From Nepenthes gracilis (Eukaryota > Streptophyta > Magnoliopsida > Caryophyllales > Nepenthaceae), in the NCBI GenBank assembly GCA_033239525.1, contig BSYO01000016.1:7141045-7205044 (forward strand): 64,000 nt of DNA, written 5' to 3'. Position numbers and translations under genes: made by a program. Position 1 is the stretch's first letter, and each line of letters opens with the position of its first letter. Positions 24,570 to 36,700 of this stretch are shown in pieces. The notes beneath the pieces are model-generated. The model was not told the DNA's origin, made no database searches, and saw nothing but the letters and a program-made list of their open reading frames with translations.

Positions 24570-25835
24570 AAAGCTACTATTATGAAACTGTCGTAGAGCT
24601 TGTAATGAATACTTTCAAATTGGTCTTACGTGATCTTGTTTCCTTGCATGATTCAATTATTATAGTTTTGGTTGAAACTAAGATAAGTGCAGTGAGGGTT
24701 AATATCGCATCTTCTAGGATTGGATTTGGAGCTTTAACTAGAGTGGAGGCTCAGGGTTTTAGTGGGGGCATATGGGTGTTTTGGAGGGATGATAGGGTGA
24801 AGGTGAATATCGTATCTCACAATCATCAATAGATTCACATAATGTTGGAATTTAATCCAGAGGAATATTGCCCTGTTGAAGCTTTGAAACATAAATTATG
24901 GGAAGCTTTGTTGAAGGAGGCAGATTGAATTGATAAGCCTCGGCTGCTTGCGGGTAATTTCAACACTTATAAATCCCTAAACAATAAATGGTGAGGCTCA
25001 AGCCAAGCAATGTCATGAGAAAATACATGAAATTTGCTAGATGGATTGATGATTTTCGATTGATAGATTTAGGATTCGTAACCCCAAAATTCACATGATG
25101 GAAGAAAGTTGGTGGAAAGCCATTTATAAAGGTGTGCTTGGATAGAGCCTCCCCATTAGATGGAATTCAAAAGAGTCGAGCTAGAGATGATTCAGGGCAC
25201 TTAGTATGGTTGGAAAAGAGGCTAAAAATTGAATTCAGCAAGATGCTTCTCCAGGAAGAGATTTTGTGGTTTAAAAAGGCAAGAGCAAAGTGTATTAAGT
25301 TTGGTGATCGGAACTTGAAATTCTTTTACACCTCCACCCTAATTTGGAGGAAAAAGAATAAAATGGAAAGCTTGCAAAAGGAAAATGGAGAGTAGGTGTC
25401 TGATAATGAAGGACTCAAGCAAATGGTATTAGATTTCTTGCAAAACTTGTATGTAGAGGAGGCAACATTATCTAAAAGGCATGTGGTACCATGCTATTTT
25501 CCTAAACTCTACATTGAGTCATTGTTGAGATGGGTATCTACTGACGAAATTAGAGATGTCATTATACCCATGGGTCCTTACAGAGTTCCACGGGACGATG
25601 GGTATCATACTGTCTTTTATCGAAAAAAGACTATGGGAAGTAGTGGAGTGTTCTATGTGCTATATGGTTAAGCAAACTTTTCAGGAGAGGAAATTTTTTG
25701 ACGGTATTAATAATACATTGATTCAATTAATTCCGAAGGTCCCAAGTCCTCAATCCATTACTCAATTCAGACCAACTAACCATTACCAAGATTCTTGTCA
25801 ATTTGTTAATGATTTTACTGCCTTAATTGGGTAAG
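24570..25835 (+). pseudogene. LINE ORF2 fragment (endonuclease and RT start)
   Basis: The opening WNCR motif is stop-NCRRACNEYF near 24580 (TGG changed to TGA). VLVETKISAVRV, RVEAQGFSGGIWVFWRDD, LLAGNFNTY (family GDFN) and FARWIDDFRLIDLGF then give the endonuclease, and WFKKARAKCIKFGDRNLKFF the linker. The RT opens with GPYRVPRDDGYHTVFY (family 'KAPGPDGFxAxFY') and IQLIPKVPSPQSITQFRP. In-frame TAG and TGA codons and frameshifts make it inactive. Confidence 0.78.
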
Positions 25836-28330
25836 GATTGGCTTTTAGTAATAGGAAAAAGTTATACTATAATAGTGTCATTCCTTAGAGAAAAAACAAC
25901 TAAAAAAATAAAAAGTGTTATTATTTCTCAACTTGAGAAAATATTATAATTAGATAATATGTCTATAAAACTCCTTGAAAATCCTAAAAGCCGGTTCTTT
26001 TTACTATAAATAAGTTGACGAAATCCTAGTTCATATGTGCGGTAGAGTATACCACCGATAGAGAGAGTGATATATTTAAATGAAAAGTAAACATCAAGGG
26101 TAAAGCAATAGGAAAGACAAAAAGTACGATAGCTAAAAATGTAATTCAGATAATCAATAAAAGAAATGGTATAGAACATAAAAATAAAATGAAAATTTAG
26201 ATGGCATGAATGCTTTTTTATTCAAAAAACAATGAAAATTATTATACCGCAGGTCCACACATTAGCCTAACCACGTTAGTGCCTTCACTTCTATCCATTT
26301 AAAGCTAACTGCACCCGAATGGGAAAGTAGGAAAGAGTGGATATTCCTCAAAGGCTAGCAAGGCTTACTCTAATAGTAAGAAGAGCTCCATGTGACTAGA
26401 CTAATCCCATACCTACTTCTATATACATGAACGGTCCTACCCTCATTCCAGTAAGTAATGACTGATTGGATTGAATTGAGATTGGTACTAGTTGACTAAA
26501 AGGAGTATTTCTTAACAGAACTAAGAGTGCACTAATTGAAATGCCTTAACTTAATAGAAAGTATTATGAAATCATAGTTCCACTCCTCTTCTATTGCTGA
26601 TTCTCGCCATCTAGGATTCCCAGTCTCGGATTGATCCCTTCAACCGTTCCTCTAAAGCGGTTATGCCGATTTTTACTAAATCCATAATCTGTCTTATTGT
26701 ACTTCATTTCTGTCTCTTTTGTTTTTTTTTTAATAGAAAAATAAGGGAATTTTGTTCTTATCTGCCCTTGCCTACAAGCCTAGAAACAGCTTCACTGAAA
26801 GTTTGTTAACCGTTGCTAAAAAGAAGGCTAGTTACTCATAATCCAATGCAACTACTCGACTAACCAATATATTATAGAATTCAGTTCACTAAATCCAAAA
26901 CCATACTACCAAAGAAGAGTAAGCCTAAACCTTTCAACCCCCTTTCAACCCCCACGCACAAAACTGCTCAAGTTTCTATAGCCCCCTACATCGATTCCCA
27001 ACCGGTAAAATATAGGAATTAGGGTGCTACTCTTCTCTTGCCACTCAGGTGTTCTTTCAGTATGAATGCCGAAACTGCTTATTTTGTTACAACCAATTGA
27101 AATCAGTAGAGACAAGAAAGATTGGCTAAAGGGAATAATCTTGAACCAACAAAGGCTGATTTGTTAACATACGACGTAGGGGCACTATATATCAAAGATA
27201 AAAGATAGCTTCAAACTTTTTCGAGTAGAGTATCAATTTTGTTCCCCACTTTTAAATCAAATCAAAGTAGAGTGCCAGTCATTCTTATTAGTTAAGAAAG
27301 ATTCATACTCTACTTAAGAATACCTTATCGAAATTGCAAGAAAAAGCGAAACCATAAAACTTTGTTTCATGGGAAAGTTTCGTATTTACTTATGTTTCAA
27401 ATCATTGATTCCTTAGTGAGTATTATGCCATTCATGCCCAAGTAGGGTAGGGTCACTTCATCATTCCTTTCACTAGCCATTCAAGGTCTGTTATGTGGTG
27501 TTTAGGGGCTCGAAAATCAAAATACTATGTTTTGAATTACTATCTTACAAAGCGTAGCACATCATAAATTCACTTTATATTTTTCCTTATATATATTTTA
27601 GAAATAATGGTTAAATCTTAAAATTTTAAAACTCCATAACTTTTGATTCACATATTCAAAAATCATTAAAATGAATTGGTAAAAAGGTTATGAGAAGAAC
27701 TACACAATCTAAAAATTATTTCCAAAACATATTGTGTAGTATAATATAGCTATTTAAAGTTTTAAAATTTTGAACTATAGTTCCATATATCTCTAACATC
27801 ATAAAAAATTATGATATCGTATTTTTACGGTATTAATCTATATCAAAAAACCTTTAGATCTATAAATTTCATGTCTTTATAAGAGATGTACGAAAGCTAC
27901 CATTAACAAGCCCTAAGAGAATGAAAAAAAAAAAAACCACGTAGGAAAACAATCAAAAGATGGTTATGATACTAATGAGGATAAAATCATTGAGTATGCT
28001 AGAATCAAAAAATACAATAAAAGAAAACATAATCCACAAATTTGCAAAAAAATTTAAAATTTTAGTTAAACTACTGACTTTATTTAAAAAAAAAACATGA
28101 TCAAAACCTAATAATTTAGAAGAATTTTACATATTTTTTCCTTCCACTTATTCTTCATCTCCTCATCCTCCTCAAAATGATGGACGTCTTCCACATATAT
28201 ATATATATATATATATATAGAAAAAAATTAAAAAGGATGGGGATAAAAATTATTATAAAATAATCTCCAACTATCCACATAGTGGTTAAACAATAATTTT
28301 ATTTTAATTAATCACGGGTTGAGTCCATTC
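25836..28330. other. Unassigned AT-rich DNA upstream of TYW1
   Basis: No gene is supported. A - strand frame of 83 codons (25928-26179) is rich in Phe, Tyr and Ser and has no recognised motif. The part from 25900 to 27480 resembles organelle spacer in style; from 27500 to 28330 it is AT-rich nuclear intergenic DNA. A TA microsatellite stands at 28195-28219. Confidence 0.35.
28195..28219. repeat. (TA)n microsatellite in the TYW1 upstream region
   Basis: About twelve uninterrupted AT dinucleotides lie 365 bases upstream of the TYW1 start codon. Confidence 0.9.
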
Positions 28331-28583
28331 ATTCAGGCGTCCGTCAAATCCACTTAATCGAATACCGATAAAAATGGACTCCACCACTTTGGTCATTGCA
28401 AATACGAGGACGTTGTTGGTAGCTTGAACAGCAGAACAAGGTGTTCGCAGTCAACCCCACCTCTGCTGCAACTGCGGGAGCCGGGCAAAACCGCGGCATG
28501 AAAGCTGTCCCTAGCGTCCCGTCGATGCGAAATCACCGTCTCAGTTCCCCTAATACCCCAAATCAAAGTAGCCATTGATAACT

Positions 28584-29438
28584 ATGTCCACGTCCTCTTT
28601 CTCATCCCGAGTCACCCTCCTTGCCTTGCTCTCTGCAACTACCTTCTACTGCTTCTACAAATCCCTCCGCCTCCGTTCCCTCAGACTTTCATCCCAAAGC
28701 CATAACAATCTGTCTCTCTTATCCAAAAAACCTAAGCTTCTTTACATCAGTCAAACTGGCACTTGTAAAACCCTAGCTCATCGTCTCCACCGACTTCTCG
28801 CTTCAAACAATCTCATCTTTGATCTCGTTGATGTGAAGAACTACGAGCCTGAGGATCTAGCTAAAGAAACCCTACTCTTGATTGTCACTTGCACTTGGGA
28901 GGATGGTAAGCCGCCTCCATGTGCTGTCTTCTTCGCAAATTGGTTTGAGGAAAGCGTCAATGATTTCAGAGTAGGCTCCTTGTTGCTTAGTAACTGTAGA
29001 TTTGCGGTTTTTGGGGTAGGTAGTAGCGCATATGGAGAGAGTTTTAATGCGGTGGCGAGGGGGTTTTCGAAGAAATTGAAGGCATTGGGAGGAAAAGAGG
29101 TGTTGCAATTGTGGGAAGCGGATGTGAATGGAGGTGAATTGGACGCCGAGTTTGATATTTGGGCTAAAAAATTGATCTTGATTTTGGAAGGTGGAATGCC
29201 AGAGAATGCAGCGAATATTTGCAGAGGGGGGGCTGTTGATTGGGATTCGGAGCCTTTTGATGTGTCTGATGATGATGAGGAGGGAGAAAATGCCGGGGAG
29301 TTAGATATCGTTGATCTGGAGGACATTGCAGGAAAAGGGCCATCGAGGAATTCAAGGACTACCGTCGAGGTTAATGTGGTGAAGAATGGTCAAAGAGAAA
29401 TGGTGACTCCCCTTATAAGAGCGAATTTGGAGAAGCAG
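28584..29438 (+). CDS. TYW1: TYW1 exon 1: anchor, flavodoxin domain, acidic linker
   Basis: Encodes residues 1-285. [16 protein letters not shown] is the FMN phosphate loop, [14 protein letters not shown] and [13 protein letters not shown] are the other FMN-contact strands, and [18 protein letters not shown] is the acidic linker. It ends with LEKQ at a GTAATC donor, phase 0. Confidence 0.95.
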
Positions 29439-32400
29439 GTAATCTTATAATTTCTGTATCTAAATTTACTAGCACATACACTGCTTGCTTTATATATCTT
29501 CATCATGCTATGGGAGAGTGCTTTTCTAGCGTTCTTATATGTTTTTTATCAAACAAGATTGGGAAAAAAAGATCAATAGAGGGAAAGGGAGGAACTGAGA
29601 TGAGCAATGTGAGCTTGAACCTGTTCCCTTTATCACCTCAAATATGCTTGGCTCTAGCAGCTGGAGTGGACTGCTGGGGACATTGCCGTGCATGATTGTC
29701 TTATTCCGAGCCTTACCTTAAAATAGTTAATTACAGCCCAGTGTTATTCATCTATTTGTATTGCTTCTTAATAATGTAAATTTGGTTAAGATACCTAGTC
29801 TTGACTCCTCATGTTGACCTGTGGAATTCTCATTAGAACTAAATAGTTTTTATAATCATGTGTTAAGAAGTGCAAAGTAATTCGGGCAACAGAGATTTGG
29901 CTTTAACACCCCTCCCCATAAAAAAGAAAAAAAAAAAATCAAAGCAAAAAACATGATGAGCTTTTGCAAACACAGTGGCCTTGTATTTTTGGCTTGCAAT
30001 GTGCTTTCTTTGTGCAGCTAGTTCTTCTGTGATCTGAGCATGGACAGCTTGGAAGTGATTAAGGGTGGCCTAGTGTGCAAGACTCATATCTTGGTATTTG
30101 TGGACTAGTAATATTCCGACATAATGCCTAATTCTGAACTATGGACGTTGACTGGATCAGTTGTAGTGAAAAATACTGTGTAGGAACCTGTTTTCATTAT
30201 TAAATTAGCTTCTGATAACTAGTGGTCAACTGGTCATTGATTGGCACTGTTATTCTTTCAGGGCTATAAAATAATTGGTTCACACAGTGGAGTTAAACTT
30301 TGTAGATGGACCAAGTCTCAACTTAGGGGCCGTGGGGGTTGTTACAAGCACTCATTTTATGGAATTGAGAGTCATAGGTGATTTCTATTCCAGTTTAAAT
30401 GATATTCATCATTGTTAAATTTCTATTTTCCATGTTTGGCATAATTTGTTGCTTGCAGTTTCTTGTGATTTGATGCTAGTTGCATGCCCTAAGTAGTCCA
30501 CATGGAGAACGTTTCACCTTTTGTCATCAAATGTAAATTACTAGAATACTTGAGTAGTTTTAATAGTTCTATATTTTATGGTTACTTCCCTTTAGTCCTG
30601 CTTGGTTACTAGGGTAGACTTTGATGTTGGTTATTTTGTTTTTCCTGTTTTGATATCTTTCCTGAGGAGACTCCTTGCAAATTCCATTTATCACTTTCTC
30701 ACGTTTTCTGATTAAAAGCACGAGTTTGTGTAAGACATTTCTTGCAAATTCCATTTAACCCCTTCTCAAGTGTTCTCATCGAAAGCAAGATGATAGTGTG
30801 TGTGTCCCTTCATCTCTGACTGGTACCTGGCATGTGCTTCTGTACCCTGAGATTCTAAGTATGATTATTTGTAAAATAAAAAGAGAAGTAGCAATGAGGA
30901 AAAATGTGGTCTTTCAAGGTGATCAAACAAATAAAAAAGAAGTGGCAAAGATTAAAAATTTGGTCATTCAAGGTGATCAAACCTTTAAAAAGCCAATTCT
31001 TGGTATTATTACTTAATAATTATTTCATTAGTTATACAATGTATAGAACATATATTGTTGTAAATAAAGAAATGAACACATATATTCAAGGGTAAATTAA
31101 GGGGCTATTTGGTTTATATAGTGGAATTGTAAATGGAATGAAATGGAAAGAAGGGGGGAAATAATTGAATTTCCATTCTTGAATATTGTTTCATATTCAA
31201 ATTAACCTCACACAATTAATACAAAAATCAGAAACATATAAAAAAAACTTCATGTGTTGATATTGTGAGACACAACTTCCCTATCCATGCCATGCATCGC
31301 CTTTGCGGGCATGGTGAGATGAGTCTCGTTGAGGTTAGCTAGGCCTTCCTTTTCTTGCTGCTGGCTGCTGAGCCATGTTAGATTTTAAGAATATTGATGT
31401 ATGTATGAATCGTGTAAAGCTGATGATGAAAGTTCTGAAATATGAAGCTTTCAGTTTTTGCTTTCATTATTTTATTGAATGCCTAAGACATAACTCATCC
31501 TTATATAGTTTGGTTAGGATGACTTCCGTCCACATCTCTCTAACTACACGAAGTAATTACAGCCACAATTCAACTCACTATCTATCTGAAAACAGAAAAA
31601 TGAAACAAACATAACAGATTGTGATCTGTGCTACTGTCAGACTTGAGCTTCAGGCCTTGGGCTTCAGTAACAGCCTGAATGTAAATGCAATCTCTTAGCA
31701 ATACATCTTTCGTTCACTGCATCAGCTCATTTCAACAATACATTAGCATCACAGCAATGAAACAGTAGCATATATTTATGTAACAGCGACTAACAGCAGC
31801 AAGGCCTAATCTATGTGTTGATGCAAGTGATTCTCAGTCCACCTGTATATTATCAGTACTATCATGTGTCAGTTGTGTCACCACCATGTAATGTGTCAAT
31901 ATCTCTCCATTACTTATTTTGCATTTTGGCAATAGTAGTACAGCAGAAGAATTTAGCATGCAAATAATGTCACAAATATCTCCCAAGTTTATATTTGTTG
32001 CAATGCAACAAAAAGTAGCACATGACTGATGTTGTGAATATCTCGCGAATTTATAGTTGTTGTAGATAGTGTAAATTCTTGATCATTGTTTAATAGGCCA
32101 TAAATGGAAATCTTCTCCATCTCCCTCTGTTTAAACACTTGAAGTTTATTGAAAATAACAAAGGATAGGAATCATATGGCCATATATGCTATAATTTATA
32201 AAGCTTGTTATTTTGTTCCCTTCATTTTATTATGCCAATGTGACCATGAATTCATCTTAAGGTTTTTTTTTTTGGTAAGTTATCTTCACCATAAGGTTGT
32301 CTTGTTGACATAACAACTGATTGTTGGCTTTGATTGATGGTATGCTGATTAAAGACCGCATGTGAGGGTCATCTTGGCTTTTGTCTGAGGTTAACTTTGA

Positions 32401-33211
32401 GATTTGTGGTCTTTAAAATGTTGCTTGTCTTTTAGCTCTAGTACAGCTATATTTCTATATTATTATCTTTTGTATCATTGGCTTGACTGTTATGTTTGTT
32501 GTTAAAACAGATGCATGGAGGCAACCCCAAGTCTTGCATGTGCCAATAAGTGTGTCTTTTGTTGGCGGCATCACACTAATCCTGTCGGAAAGAGCTGGCA
32601 GTGGAAACTGGATGATCCTTTAGAGATTGTTGATACTGCAATACAATTGCATACTAAAATGATAAAACAAATGAAAGGAGTTCCAGGTAAGTTACTTTGC
32701 TCATGTTATCAATTGCTTTCAAGTCCAACACCCCTGGATTGTGTAAATTGGGCAATCTAAGCACCTTCTGGAATCTGCAATGTTACCAGCTAAAGTACTA
32801 AAATATTCTCTTTGTGCACGTTGCTGGTTATATATTGTTGCTGGGTTTTCTTGTATTTGTGTTTTGATGATACAAGAGTAGTAGCTACTTTGCATATTAT
32901 ATAAAAATTTAGTTGCAATATTAGAATTTGAGCAAAATTGGTCATGAATAAGGAAAAACAACTAGAATTCACTTGTTGTGATTGTATTGGTAGTGTCTAC
33001 ACTGCATGTGTTATTAAAATTGAGTTAGCCACCGTAACAATGTGAGCGAAAATTGGCATTACAGTAACACTAACTACATGTTTGGTTGCAGGAATTAGGG
33101 GGGAAAAGAATTGCAATTCCCGTGGGAATTGCAATTCCTCCGTTTGGTTACCTTATAGGTGGGAATTGTTATTCCCACAAATGTGGGAATAACAATTCCC
33201 ACATTTTTTTA

Positions 33212-33248
<37 letters not shown>

Positions 33249-33654
33249 TTGTGTTATTATTATTATTATTATTATTTTGTATTATTATTATTATTATTAT
33301 ATATTATATATTATTATTATTATTATTATTATTATTAGGTATTATTATTATATTTATTATTATTTATTAGGTATTATTATTATTTTATTTTATTATTATT
33401 ATCATTATTTTGTTATTATTATTATTATTAATTATTAGGTATTATTATTTATTTGTTTAGTATTATTATTATTAGATATTATTATTATTATTATTATTAT
33501 TTTATTATTATTACATATTATTATTATTATTATTATTTTATATTATTATTATTATTATTAGGTATTATTATTATATTTATTATTATTTATTAGGTATTAT
33601 TATTATTATTATTACATATTATTATTTTGTTTTATTATTATTATCATTATTTTG

Positions 33655-33702
<48 letters not shown>

Positions 33703-36700
33703 TCCCACCTTATTCCTCATACTATTCTACAAACCAAACAATGGAATACTAATTCCCACCTTATTCTATTACAACAACCAAACATAAGAATAACAATTTC
33801 AACTCTAGTCCCATCCTTTTCTATTCCCTGGAATAACTATTCTATTCCCACCTAATTTTATTCCAGCAACCAAACGTACCGTAAGTGACAAGAGAATTCT
33901 TAATGCTGGTTACTTGCAAATTTGTCTACTTAGTTGAGGGGTTTACTGCTTGGTTTTCAAGCATCGAAACTAATATCAGAAATGCTTTTAGTTGATCAGA
34001 TGGGTTACTGATTTTGCCTACAGAACCATCAATTCATTTCTTCGTTCTTTGAGTTTTCATTTGTCCAGATTGTATAAATATATAAAGTTTTTTACACGAC
34101 TATCTGATAAAGTGGAAATCAGTAAACGTTGCACTATATTGCTGGTATTTTAAAACTATTGCTGTCCTCTATCCCTAAGGTGGATAGGTTTGCATTTAGT
34201 CACGTCATTTGGGGGTGCCAAGTGGTATTTATTGTTGCAGGCGTGAAAGAGGAGCTACTATTAGAAGGTCTTTGCCCCAGGCATTGTGCATTATCTCTTG
34301 TGGGTGAGCCAATTATGTATCCTGAGATTAACACTCTTATTGATGAGTTGCACCGGAGGCGAATTTCTACTTTCCTCGTGACAAATGCACAGTTTCCAGA
34401 AAAGATTAGAAAGTTGAAACCAGTGACCCAGGTACTTTTGCCTTTATTGTTGCTGATTAAATTGGTAATGAATCCATGGATCTTAAAGGGGTTCATTTTT
34501 AAATTGAAAACCTGTTTCACTTATTTGACATACGGAGTTGTATGTGAGCATGGATTCCTATATTGAAAGCCTGTTCCCTTATTTGACATATGCAGTTGTA
34601 TGTGAGCGTGGATGCTGCATCAAAAGAGAGTTTAAAGGCAATTGATAGACCACTCTTTGGGGACTTTTGGGAGCGATTTCTTGTAAGTTACTATGAACTC
34701 TGGAGCCTGTATTTTCTATTCCTGATCTTAACCCAAATTTACCAGTCTCAATCAATTATACAAATTGGCATTGGAAAATTTTAGTCCTTATTTTATGTCA
34801 AGTTCTTCATGAGATCTTGTTGCTTTTGGAGAGGGAGGAAAACTATTCGGTTGATATTTGGCAGTAGAACAGGTGCATTCTTGGACTAGAGTTTCCCTTT
34901 AATTTGTGTTTATGCAATGAGGAAAGGAACGAGTGACTTGTCAATGGTTAGGAATGTGGAGTCAGTCACCCTTATTTATTATTCAATCCATTATTCAAAC
35001 CAGCATGGCAAATTTTAGGCACCATCATATGTCAAGTTCTTTATGAAGTTTTATTATTTTTGGGGAGGTGGAAGCTATTCGGTGGATGTGTGGAGGTTGA
35101 ATTGGTGCCTTAATGTGTTGGTGTTTATTATTCATTGTTGTTTTATCATTCATTAGGTGTTTGGTAATAACGAAAGGAAAGAGTGACTTGTCAAAGGTTA
35201 GGAATGAGGATTAGTCACTTTATTTTCATCTATAGGAATGTTTATAAATGTAGACCATTGACATGGAAGAATATCTTAATCTCATTACTATGTGTTTCAT
35301 TCAATTTTTGGGAATGGAAGGGGAAAGGGAATCAAATGTAAGGAGAAAAAGGGTTAAATGTCATACCCATTAACAATTATATGATGGAAATGCAGAAGAC
35401 TAAGTTATAAATTTGACCAATTTAAGGTAAACAATTAAGACATAATTTGTTAACTGTTCTTGATATAGGGGGGAGAAGAAAAGTAGAGAGAAGAGTAATA
35501 GAGAAGTAGAGATAAGAATAGAAATTAGAGTGATAGAGACAAGAATAGAAAACAGAGGGGTAGAGATAATAATAAAGATAAGAGGGGTAGAAATAAGAAG
35601 GAGAAATAACCAAAGGAGAGAGAGGGAAGGAAATCACAATTGCTCAATTGCAATCAATTCCTCAAATATTCATTCATCAATCATCCATAAACAATAGAAG
35701 TAGGGTCTTTATATGAAGAACCAGAATCTTAAATTAAGTTGGAAAGAAATATAACTTACTAACTAAATATGACTTAAATTCCTAAAATAAAAGAAAATCT
35801 CAATTAAATAAAAGTAAATCAAATAAAATCATAGTATAATAAAAGTAAATAAAATCGTAATATTTCAAATAAAATAAAATAAAATAAAATCAAAGTAAAT
35901 CTCTTCTAATTTGTATAATTTGGATGTCTGCATCAATTCTTTCCGGGTTGTTAGAACTCGACTCCGTCTAGTAAAACCTCCGTTGACGGTAATAGACTCG
36001 TATAAGTGGGGACTGAAAGCGGACGGAGCGACCAATATTTCTGGAAGGGACTAGACTTGGGCCTGGAGAAGTGTAATCCTGCTGACTCTGATAGAATTCC
36101 AAAAGATTTGGGTCGAACTGCTATAGTGTCTCTCGAGAGATCCAGGCATTCTCGGATTTTAATTGACCAACCCAACGGATAAGAAAGCGTTGAATTGCTC
36201 CATCCATGGCAAACATAATCTGGAGGTGATCTGATCCACTTGTATGATACTGTCTTGTGATGAGAATCTTCTACCAGTTGGAATTTGTCTATCGTGGTTT
36301 TTTTTTAATCTTTTTTTTTCTCTCTTCTTTTTTTTTCTCTCCCTCTTTTTTCTCTCTTTCATTTTCTTTTTTTTAGGGTACTATTTCCCTCTTTTTTTTT
36401 TTCCTTTTTTTTCGCCCTGTTTTTTTTCCTCTGTTTTTTTCTTTTTTTTCCTTTTTGTTTTCCCGCTACTGTTTGCATTGTTTTGTTTTTGTTCCTTTTT
36501 GTTTTCGGGCTACTGTTTGCGTTGTTTTGTTTTTATTTTTATTTTTGTTTTTTTTTTCCTTCTGTTTTTCGTACTTGCCTTAGTCAGGCCTCAAAGCCTA
36601 CAGATACGCAAAGAGAGAGAAAAGTGGTGCGGCTGCTCAGGCTGCGACGGTGGCACTCGCTCAGTCAGATGACGGTGATGGCGGTGACAAGGGTGACTGC

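Larger units (their letters stand above)
23360..25835 (+). mobile_element. Second L1-type LINE fragment, truncated at both ends
   Basis: The + strand shows ORF1 pieces (DUF4283 and knuckle, 23370-23650) and ORF2 pieces (endonuclease to early RT, 24570-25835). The element begins inside ORF1 and stops inside RT at an ITQFRP motif (family ISQFRPISL), where the next DNA is unrelated. A 3' truncation is not typical of LINE insertion itself, so a later deletion or rearrangement removed the tail. Confidence 0.8.

Noticed and set aside
25928..26179. 83-codon frame considered as a mitochondrial membrane protein gene
   Set aside because: Rich in Phe and Tyr, but I could not match it to mttB, ccm or nad genes; composition alone is not enough.
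28841..29355. Long - strand open frames opposite TYW1 exon 1 (161, 78 and 63 codons)
   Set aside because: They are antisense shadows of the conserved flavodoxin-domain exon and have no motif of their own.
31098..31125. Second Harbinger-like MITE end (TAA then GGGGCTATTTGGTTT)
   Set aside because: No matching inverted end with TAA was found downstream in the intron, so no element can be delimited.
33205..33699. CRISPR-like or satellite array
   Set aside because: The repeat is a simple trinucleotide with no spacers; the locus is a plant intron.
33086..33855. Tyrosine and isoleucine repeat frames
   Set aside because: They are translations of the TTA microsatellite.
36244..36672. 142-codon + strand frame rich in Phe and Leu
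   Set aside because: It is the translation of T-rich runs inside the non-autonomous LTR element; hydrophobicity is a by-product of TTT/CTT codons.
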